DNA of 5,007 nt from Desulfobacterales bacterium (GTDB lineage: Bacteria; Desulfobacterota; Desulfobacteria; Desulfobacterales; BuS5), in contig JAGVGX010000124.1 of assembly GCA_020056865.1 (NCBI GenBank), forward strand, positions 1 through 5,007. Direction: 5' to 3'. Each line of letters opens with the position of its first letter. Within the stretch, counting starts at the first letter, position 1. The notes below the pieces were generated by a model. That model was not told where the DNA came from, ran no database searches, and worked only from the letters and a program-made list of their open reading frames with translations. Positions 1-5,007 of this stretch are shown one piece after another. The position numbers were made by a program, and so were the translations under genes.

Positions 1-65
1 CCAGTGGATAGGGCGTCAGCCTCCGGAGCTGAAGATCGCTGGTTCGATTCCAGCCGGGCGTACCA
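1..65 (+). tRNA. tRNA-Arg (anticodon CCG), 5' end outside the window
   Basis: The cloverleaf can be folded by eye. The window opens in the D arm (C1-C2 pair with G11-G12 of the 3' strand GGGC 11-14; D loop 3-10 contains GG). The anticodon stem TCAGC 16-20 pairs with GCTGA 28-32 around the seven-base loop 21-27, giving anticodon CCG at 23-25, which reads the Arg codon CGG. The variable loop is AGATC 33-37. The T stem GCTGG 38-42 pairs with CCAGC 50-54 around TTCGATT. The 3' acceptor strand CGGGCGT is 55-61, the discriminator is A62, and CCA 63-65 is encoded in the gene. A standard 76-base tRNA would leave 11 bases missing (acceptor 5' strand, two linker bases, two D-stem bases). No GC-rich terminator hairpin follows, only a T6 run at 76-81. 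Confidence 0.95.
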
Positions 66-145
66 CTTTAAAATATTTTTTCAGCCTTTATTATTTAATT
101 GCAACCTCCTAACTTTTCGCTACACGATACAACAGGCCGCTTATA

Positions 146-1120
146 ATGAATATGCTTGCTCTTTACAGCCGTGACCTTGGAAAAGGAAGCTCAAAATACC
201 GTCTCGCCCAATATCTCGAATATTTTAAATCCAGAGAGTTGAATGTAAAGCTGCTCAACAGAGACGGCATAAATAAATCGCTGATAAAGGAAGTCAGCCG
301 TTTCGATATTCTTTTGAATCAGAAATATCTTTTCAATTACTCCCTTTCCAAAAAGCTGATTGACGGCAGCAAGCGTGTAATTTTTGACTTCGATGATGCC
401 ATTTATACCCGCCCGGAGAAATCGTATTCTCTTATTGCCGGGTTCAGGGTGAGAAAAAGAATGCAATTGTGGCTTAAACGATCCGATGTAGTTACAACTT
501 CAAGTTTTTTCTTATCTGAATATGCCAAAAAATTTACCGATTCGGTGGAAATCATTCCTATGGCCCTCGATCTTGATTTATGGAAACCAAAAGAAAAAAA
601 TCCTGAAGACAGAAGCGTTACAATCGGGTGGGCTGGAGCGCCTGTTAACATCAATCTTATTGAACAACTCGATGAGGTTTTGTCAAGCCTGCTGAATAAA
701 CACCCCTTCATAAAACTTTCAATTTTTTCAGGCCAAAAACCTGAGTTATCCTGCCCATTTGATTATCACCCGTTTAAACCGGGGCTGGAACCTGATTTTG
801 TCCGGAACCTTGACATAGGCCTTTTGCCGCTCAATGATGACGAATTCTACAAAGGGAAGTCACCTATAAAGGCGATCCAATATATTGCCTGCGGGATATC
901 GGTGGTTGGAAACGTTATCGGTGCAACCGGCGAGATCCTCAACAGAGAAAACAGCATTGCGGTGTCAGGGAGGAAAGAATGGTTTGACGCGCTTGAAACA
1001 CTTATTTTGAAAAGAGATATGATAAAATCAATGGGAGCTGCCGGGCGAAAACAGGCTGAAAACAAATTCAGCTTCAAAGCTGTTGCTGATAATTTCTATA
1101 ATATTCTTTCGGGCAGGTAA
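146..1120 (+). CDS. Glycosyltransferase, GT4/group 1-like (divergent GT-B fold)
   Basis: Predicted cytoplasmic glycosyltransferase of 324 aa that transfers a sugar from a nucleotide-sugar donor to a growing surface glycan; donor and acceptor cannot be read from sequence. The N-terminal half carries the SKYR element (about 16-19) and FDFDDAIY (80-87), and the C-terminal half carries IGWAGAP (160-166) and the donor-site segment running from PLNDDEFYKGK (about 228-238) to KAIQYIACG (242-250). These resemble the GT4-like subfamily whose members carry a D-DDA motif and an LKxxQY or LKxxEY helix. The classical E-x7-E is not intact: Gln245 stands where the second Glu usually lies, and Gly/Lys where the first would be. 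Upstream, the frame is open only back to a TAA at 110-112 with no ATG, GTG or TTG, so 146 is the earliest start; ATG 152 is an alternative. The only ribosome-binding candidate is a weak CAGG at 133-136. It is the first gene after the tRNA and likely the first of an operon. Confidence 0.88.
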   Translation: MNMLALYSRDLGKGSSKYRLAQYLEYFKSRELNVKLLNRDGINKSLIKEVSRFDILLNQKYLFNYSLSKKLIDGSKRVIFDFDDAIYTRPEKSYSLIAGFRVRKRMQLWLKRSDVVTTSSFFLSEYAKKFTDSVEIIPMALDLDLWKPKEKNPEDRSVTIGWAGAPVNINLIEQLDEVLSSLLNKHPFIKLSIFSGQKPELSCPFDYHPFKPGLEPDFVRNLDIGLLPLNDDEFYKGKSPIKAIQYIACGISVVGNVIGATGEILNRENSIAVSGRKEWFDALETLILKRDMIKSMGAAGRKQAENKFSFKAVADNFYNILSGR

Positions 1121-1128
1121 GTTTTTAT

Positions 1129-1135
1129 AGAGGAG
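1129..1135 (+). promoter_or_regulatory. Shine-Dalgarno site of the FkbM-type gene
   Basis: AGAGGAG lies just upstream of ATG 1139, with a gap of only three bases after the final G. It is the strongest ribosome binding site in the window and fixes the start. It sits in the 18-base gap after the preceding stop codon, consistent with co-transcription. Confidence 0.7.
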
Positions 1136-1138
1136 AAT

Positions 1139-1870
1139 ATGGCAAAATTATTTGATAGTCTGGTGCGAAGTACAATCTTTGCAAAAAAAAACAGCCTGTT
1201 ATCTATAGATGATCCGTACAGAACTTTGGAACGTCTTTTAAAAAGTCATAAGATTACAGGCATTATTGATGCCGGCGCAAGCAATGGTCGCATTTCAAAA
1301 AAGCTTTTAAAGATATTTCCTGAAGCTTCCGTGTATGCTTTCGAACCAAACCCGCTTTATGAAAAAACTCTGAATCAATTCGCCCGGGAAGATAAAAGAT
1401 TTTTTCCTTATTATTGTGCATTATCGGACCATAAAGGGCTCGAAGATTTTTGCATAACCGTATCCCCCGGGAATACCTCTCTTTTTAGGCCTGGAAAGCG
1501 GCTTAAAGAAATTGATCCCGGAGGCGCATCATTAAAGAGTACAAAAAAAGTTAAGGTAATGCCGCTGGACGACTGGTTGAAAGAAAACGGAAACCATTCC
1601 ATACAGCTCATAAAACTCGACATTCAGGGCGCCGAATTACTTGCCTTGCGTGGTGCGGAAAACGTGCTGAAAAAGTCGGTCCTTGCAGTATATACCGAGA
1701 TACTCTTCAACCCGCTGTATGATGGCGGGGCCCTGTATAGTGACATAGATCTATGCCTTAGAAATTATGGATTTATTCTTTATGATATTTTCAAACCGAA
1801 ATATAATTCAAGCGGTCTTTTAATGTGGGGTAATGCCATTTTTCTTAACAGCAACAAGTTTGGAATTTAA
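1139..1870 (+). CDS. FkbM family S-adenosylmethionine-dependent methyltransferase
   Basis: Predicted cytoplasmic class I SAM-dependent methyltransferase of 243 aa. Family members are mostly O-methyltransferases acting on hydroxyls of sugars or polyketides; in this setting a sugar of the surface glycan is the likely substrate (inference). The family signature is complete: SAM-binding motif I IIDAGASNG (42-50), acidic FEP after strand 2 (68-70), VKVMPLDDWL (138-147), the hallmark LIKLDIQGAE (157-166) followed by LALRGAENVL, TEILFNPLYDGG (186-197), and C-terminal YGF (210-212). Length is normal for a single-domain FkbM protein. The start is set by AGAGGAG at 1129-1135. It follows the first glycosyltransferase by 18 bases and precedes a second methyltransferase by 32. 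A run of nine A at 1183-1191 (Ala15-Lys-Lys-Asn18) is a potential slippage site close to the start. Confidence 0.93.
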   Translation: MAKLFDSLVRSTIFAKKNSLLSIDDPYRTLERLLKSHKITGIIDAGASNGRISKKLLKIFPEASVYAFEPNPLYEKTLNQFAREDKRFFPYYCALSDHKGLEDFCITVSPGNTSLFRPGKRLKEIDPGGASLKSTKKVKVMPLDDWLKENGNHSIQLIKLDIQGAELLALRGAENVLKKSVLAVYTEILFNPLYDGGALYSDIDLCLRNYGFILYDIFKPKYNSSGLLMWGNAIFLNSNKFGI

Positions 1871-1902
1871 AATCTTCATCTTTTGATTAACCAGGGTCAT
1901 AT

Positions 1903-2616
1903 ATGATAAAAAAGTTATATTACGGGGTGCTTGCAGGCTTGCATCAGAGGCAGGGAATCCGGCAATTGCGACTTTTGGAAAATAAGCTTTATTCAATGCA
2001 TGCAAGATTTGCAGTGCCTTTTGCGTATAGAGGAAAGGGGTTTTTCAAATCAATTGAACCTCGCCAGAATCCGGTTGAAATTGAAGAACTTTATAAAATC
2101 ATCTGCGATCTATCACCTTCAAGAATTCTTGAAATCGGCACTGCAAGGGGCGGAACATTATACCTCTGGACACAGGCAGCAACGGATAATGCCGTAATCG
2201 TCAGCGTGGATTTACCGGGAGGAGAATTCGGAGGTGCATATCCTTTATGTCGAGTCCAGTTTTATCAGTCTTTTGTAAAACCTGGACAAAAGATGCATCT
2301 CCTTAGAAAAGACTCACATGATATTCAAACAATGCAAGAAGTAGAAGGTTTATTCGGCAACAAGCCTGTCGATTTTGCCTTTATAGATGGTGATCATACC
2401 TATGAAGGAGTAAAAGCAGATTTTTTAAATTACGGCGATCTTGTAAGGCCCGGTGGAGTTATAGCTTTTCATGATATTCTGCCCACTTCAAAGTTTCCTG
2501 ATATTCAGGTATTCAGGTTCTGGCAGGAAATAAAAGAGAAATATCCGACAAAAGAGCTGATCGGCCCTGAGGGTTTGGGAAGAAAAGTAGGAATCGGACT
2601 AATCTTAGTTGAATAA
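1903..2616 (+). CDS. Class I SAM methyltransferase, Methyltransf_24 / CmcI (cephalosporin hydroxylase)-like
   Basis: A 237-aa protein with a Rossmann-fold methyltransferase core. Motif I is RILEIGTARGGT (74-85), strand 2 ends in SVDLPGG (101-107), RKDSHD (135-140) corresponds to the segment after strand 3, FAFIDGDHTYEGVKADF (158-174) is the family hallmark, and GGVIAFHDI (184-192) closes the active-site region. Asp162, His190 and Asp191 could form a metal site as in related O-methyltransferases (inference). Such genes are often annotated as cephalosporin hydroxylase because CmcI is a characterised relative of similar length, but nothing here suggests beta-lactam chemistry. Glycan or sugar-nucleotide methylation fits the neighbours better. 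The first 70 residues lack the SAM motifs and contain a basic, partly helical stretch. The start at ATG 1903 has only a weak AGGG at 1893-1896; the 32-base gap from the FkbM gene suggests the same transcript. Confidence 0.87.
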   Translation: MIKKLYYGVLAGLHQRQGIRQLRLLENKLYSMHARFAVPFAYRGKGFFKSIEPRQNPVEIEELYKIICDLSPSRILEIGTARGGTLYLWTQAATDNAVIVSVDLPGGEFGGAYPLCRVQFYQSFVKPGQKMHLLRKDSHDIQTMQEVEGLFGNKPVDFAFIDGDHTYEGVKADFLNYGDLVRPGGVIAFHDILPTSKFPDIQVFRFWQEIKEKYPTKELIGPEGLGRKVGIGLILVE

Positions 2617-2720
2617 CAAGCGAAAGCAGGGGGCACTCTATATATGTCAGTAACAATCTATGTTTTCTTTCATTCCATAGTTATGACAACAAAACAGCTT
2701 CTTATTTCAGGAATTAAATT

Positions 2721-3866
2721 ATGATCAATGTTTTGCAAATTGTCAGCAAATATTCTGGAAATTACCCCCTGCTTAATGAACAGACATCTCTCGATAGCAG
2801 TAAATTTAGAACCATTGTCTGTTATTTAAGCGGTGCGAACGATGGGAATAACCGGCTTGAAAAACGAGGCTGCAAAACGATCTATTTAAACATCGATAAA
2901 AAAAAGGCGCTTTGGTATCGTTATTTTGTGACTGCCAAAATCAAGCAAATAATTGAAAAGGAAAATATCCACATTATCAATTGCCATCGCCACCGTGCTA
3001 CAGCAATTGGTGTTTTGGCATCTTTGCTATCGAATGCTGATCCGGCCATTTTTTCCACTATTCATGGGCTCAGAAAGGCTGAAACGTACCGAAGAAAACT
3101 GTTCAACTTTTTTTTGTATAAGAAGCTGGCCGGGATTATATGCATTTCATATGCCGTTGGGGAATATGTATTAAAAGTAAACTGGTCTTTGCCTGCAAGT
3201 AAAGTTACCGTTATTCAAAATGGAATCCCTCTTGATGATTTTCTTAATCCCAGGTCTAAATCAGAGTGCAGGGAGGCTTTATTGCCGGGGGTTGTGGCTA
3301 ATTATTGGTTCGGAACTGTTGGTAGACTCACTGCTGTTAAAAATCAGAAAACTTTGATTATTTCTTATGCAAAACTTGTTGAAAAAGTGCCAGATAGTAT
3401 TTTGCTCATAGTGGGGAAAGGGCCACTCGAATCAGAGTTGAAAAATATAGTTTCGAGATGCGGCATCAGTGATAAGGTTTTTTTTCTTGGTTTTAGAATA
3501 GATATCCCAGAAGTTCTAAATGCGCTTGATGTTTTTATTATTCCCTCATTGCGAGAAGGATTATGCCTTTCCTTATTGGAAGCAATGGCCTCTGGGCTGC
3601 CTGTTATTGCATCCCGAGTGGGTGGAGTCCCCGAAGTTTTTGGCACGGTTAAACTGGGACATTTGATTGAACCTTTAGACATAGACGGACTTGCACAGGC
3701 TATGAATGAATTGGCTTCTTTGCCGAAAAAACGTCTGGCTGAGTTGGGTGCTAATGCTCGACAACGGGTCGTTACTGATTTCTCCGCAACCCGCATGACC
3801 AAAGGTTATGAAAAGCTGTTTGAGGAAACGCATCTATTTTCTTTTACTTGTAAAGATAACATCTAA
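2721..3866 (+). CDS. Glycosyltransferase family 4 (retaining, GT-B fold)
   Basis: A 381-aa canonical GT4 enzyme, predicted cytoplasmic or peripheral at the inner membrane, adding a sugar to a lipid-linked glycan from a nucleotide-sugar donor. The N-terminal acceptor domain (about 1-185) contains INCHRHRATAIG (86-97), STIHG (112-116) and VIQNGIPLDDF (164-174). The C-terminal donor domain contains VGRLTAVKNQ (200-209), VGKGPLESEL (231-240), VFFLGFRID (253-261) and the intact catalytic E-x7-E pair Glu279/Glu287 in REGLCLSLLEAMASG, followed by GLPVIAS and GGVPE. The length is typical. ATG 2721 is preceded by AGGA at 2709-2712 with an eight-base spacer. A 104-base gap separates it from the methyltransferase upstream and 68 bases lie before the ligase. 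Sugar specificity cannot be assigned. Three runs of eight identical bases lie in the gene (2898-2905, 3108-3115, 3478-3485). Confidence 0.95.
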   Translation: MINVLQIVSKYSGNYPLLNEQTSLDSSKFRTIVCYLSGANDGNNRLEKRGCKTIYLNIDKKKALWYRYFVTAKIKQIIEKENIHIINCHRHRATAIGVLASLLSNADPAIFSTIHGLRKAETYRRKLFNFFLYKKLAGIICISYAVGEYVLKVNWSLPASKVTVIQNGIPLDDFLNPRSKSECREALLPGVVANYWFGTVGRLTAVKNQKTLIISYAKLVEKVPDSILLIVGKGPLESELKNIVSRCGISDKVFFLGFRIDIPEVLNALDVFIIPSLREGLCLSLLEAMASGLPVIASRVGGVPEVFGTVKLGHLIEPLDIDGLAQAMNELASLPKKRLAELGANARQRVVTDFSATRMTKGYEKLFEETHLFSFTCKDNI

Positions 3867-3923
3867 TGATGGCGATTGCTGTAAAATGATTAAGTGGTGT
3901 GTAATTATGCGGAATTCTTGGTT

Positions 3924-3928
3924 GAGGG
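3924..3928 (+). promoter_or_regulatory. Shine-Dalgarno site deciding the start of the ligase-type gene
   Basis: GAGGG ends six bases before ATG 3935 and selects that start. The only upstream in-frame ATGs, at 3866 and 3869, run into a TGA at 3887-3889 after a few codons. ATGs at 3886 and 3907 are in another frame. Confidence 0.6.
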
Positions 3929-3934
3929 TTTCTT

Positions 3935-5007
3935 ATGATAAAAATAAAACAGTATGAGCTATCGGTTATTTTAATTCCCTTTGTGATTTATTTGTTGCTT
4001 TTTTTCAGCCCGCTGAGCTCAAAGGCTCATAATAATTATTTTTACTTATTTGTATTGTTGCCATTTGTTTTATTCGCACGAACAAGAAAGGAAGAATATT
4101 ATAATGTTATAAAGTCTAAAATTTTTATCTCTGTTGTTTTTTTTGTTTCATATTTAGCGTTAACTGTTGTCCTGAATATATCATCCGCACCTCTCACTGA
4201 TATTGCAACGCCCTTAAGGCGTTGGTTTTCTTTTCTATTTTTTTTCTTTCTTTGTGTGGTGTTTTTTCATAAGTACGCCTTAGAGGAAAAGTTAAAGTTC
4301 GTTTCCCTTTGGGCGGCAGCATGGGGATTGGTATCTATTGTTTTGTATTTTTGGGATAAACCTTTTGCCAGTAGGCTGGTTTTTTTAGGCCGTGTTGAGC
4401 ACCCCATTATTGGGGCCTGTACTTATGCTGTGCTATTTCTGTTTTTACTATTTTCCGAAAAAAAACCTGTAAAAGCGCTAAGAATTTGTGCTCTTTTTGT
4501 TCTTGCTCTTTGTGTTATCCTTGCGCAAAGTCGTGGTCCTATTTTAGCGCTGTTTGCGGCTGTTCTTGCAGGTTTGATTGTTCAGGGTAGAAAAATAATA
4601 CTCATGCTTATCGGATTTTTCGGGATAGCTTTGTGGTTCCTTAATTATGTGCACTTATTTTCTTTGGGGAGAATTTTTGAGGCAACTTCCAGTTACAGGT
4701 TCGTAATATGGAAACAGGTTATTTCAGACGGGATTACTAATGGCACGTGGTTGTTCGGCCACGGTATGGCCGCCGCAACCGAGACAGTTGTCGTAACTCT
4801 GGATACAAATTTTCAGCATGCACACAGCGGGTATATTGCAACATTTTTTTTCGGCGGTATTGTCGGAGTCGTACTGTTACTGATCTTAATATTTCAAATA
4901 ATTAAACAATCGGTACGGCTGCGGTCCGGAAAGCAAGGCGCTCTCATCGTTTCTTCGGTCGTGTTTGCGCTGCTGTCTATTGCAACGGATAGTCATAAGC
5001 TGTTAAC
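3935..5007 (+). CDS. O-antigen ligase/polymerase family membrane protein (Wzy_C/WaaL-like), 3' end outside the window
   Basis: The reading frame is open from ATG 3935 to the window end (357 complete codons plus two bases, no stop), so the gene is partial at its 3' side. The product is a very hydrophobic inner-membrane protein with about eleven predicted membrane segments (roughly residues 9-27, 35-49, 62-80, 97-112, 122-140, 156-174, 181-197, 200-216, 219-237, 301-320, 336-352) and a larger, probably periplasmic loop at about 238-300. Wzy_C hallmarks are AQSRGP (197-202) at a membrane boundary, YRFVIWK (254-260), LFGHGMA (273-279) and HAHSGY (295-300) before the next segment. Arg200, Arg255 and His295/His297 fall where WaaL ligases have essential Arg and His residues (recalled family knowledge). 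Function is either transfer of undecaprenyl-linked glycan to lipid A-core or glycan polymerisation; the two cannot be separated from this fragment. GC rises from about 30% at the start to about 48% at the end. Confidence 0.88.
   Translation, partial: MIKIKQYELSVILIPFVIYLLLFFSPLSSKAHNNYFYLFVLLPFVLFARTRKEEYYNVIKSKIFISVVFFVSYLALTVVLNISSAPLTDIATPLRRWFSFLFFFFLCVVFFHKYALEEKLKFVSLWAAAWGLVSIVLYFWDKPFASRLVFLGRVEHPIIGACTYAVLFLFLLFSEKKPVKALRICALFVLALCVILAQSRGPILALFAAVLAGLIVQGRKIILMLIGFFGIALWFLNYVHLFSLGRIFEATSSYRFVIWKQVISDGITNGTWLFGHGMAAATETVVVTLDTNFQHAHSGYIATFFFGGIVGVVLLLILIFQIIKQSVRLRSGKQGALIVSSVVFALLSIATDSHKLL

Noticed and set aside
66..85. tRNA terminator at the T6 run 76-81
   Set aside because: Only a trivial AAATATTT palindrome precedes the T run; there is no GC-rich stem.
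105..110. CCTCCT, i.e. AGGAGG on the - strand, as a ribosome binding site for a reverse gene
   Set aside because: No start codon follows at a usable distance on the - strand.
66..145. Possible sigma-70 promoter: TTGCAA (99-104) with TACACG (121-126) sixteen bases later
   Set aside because: The -35 matches four of six and the -10 only three of six consensus bases; in AT-rich DNA this is expected by chance. A promoter for the first gene is plausible here but not supported.
1931..2197. 88-codon + strand frame inside the second methyltransferase gene
   Set aside because: It overlaps the conserved N-terminal part and motif I of the methyltransferase in another frame and has no recognisable features.
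3365..3802. Long - strand open frame of 145 codons opposite the GT4 gene
   Set aside because: It lies entirely antisense to well-conserved GT4 donor-domain motifs, is rich in Ser/Thr/Pro as expected for an antisense shadow, and has no recognisable domain.
3866..3957. Two tiny frames in the gap before the ligase gene (3866-3889, 7 codons; 3886-3957, 23 codons)
   Set aside because: Neither has a ribosome binding site, and the GAGGG at 3924-3928 clearly serves ATG 3935.
1..5007. CRISPR array, insertion sequence ends, defence system or riboswitch
   Set aside because: No regularly spaced repeats, transposase-like frames, terminal inverted repeats or nuclease/toxin motifs were seen on reading both strands; all space above 110 bases is coding or tRNA.

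Overview
The window is a one-directional surface-polysaccharide (probably O-antigen/LPS) biosynthesis segment. All genes lie on the + strand and no credible gene was seen on the - strand. An O-antigen-ligase-type membrane protein, lipid-linked-glycan-style glycosyltransferases and sugar-type methyltransferases suggest a Gram-negative bacterium of low-to-moderate GC. The codon habits would suit a member of the former Deltaproteobacteria (Desulfobacterota), but this is an impression and not a demonstrated assignment.

Layout: 1-65 is the 3' part of a tRNA-Arg (anticodon CCG, CCA encoded), whose first ~11 bases lie before the window. After an 80-base spacer come a glycosyltransferase with a GT4/GT-B-like fold (146-1120), an FkbM-family methyltransferase (1139-1870), a second Rossmann-fold methyltransferase of the Methyltransf_24/CmcI-like type (1903-2616), a canonical GT4 glycosyltransferase (2721-3866), and an O-antigen ligase/polymerase-type integral membrane protein (from 3935, open at the window end). 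The gaps are 18, 32, 104 and 68 bases, so the first three genes look like one transcription unit and the last two probably continue it. No intrinsic terminator was seen anywhere.

Inferred joint role: the two glycosyltransferases add sugars from nucleotide-sugar donors to a lipid-linked glycan on the cytoplasmic side. The methyltransferases modify sugars of the glycan or its precursors. The membrane protein then polymerises the glycan or transfers it to lipid A-core on the periplasmic side. Flippase, initiating transferase and nucleotide-sugar synthesis genes are not in the window and would be expected nearby.

Nothing here amounts to a clearly new system. The points most worth a second look are the tRNA boundary next to a typically variable locus, the adjacent methyltransferase pair, a cluster of 8-9 base homopolymer tracts inside coding sequence, and a strong base-composition gradient inside the ligase gene.
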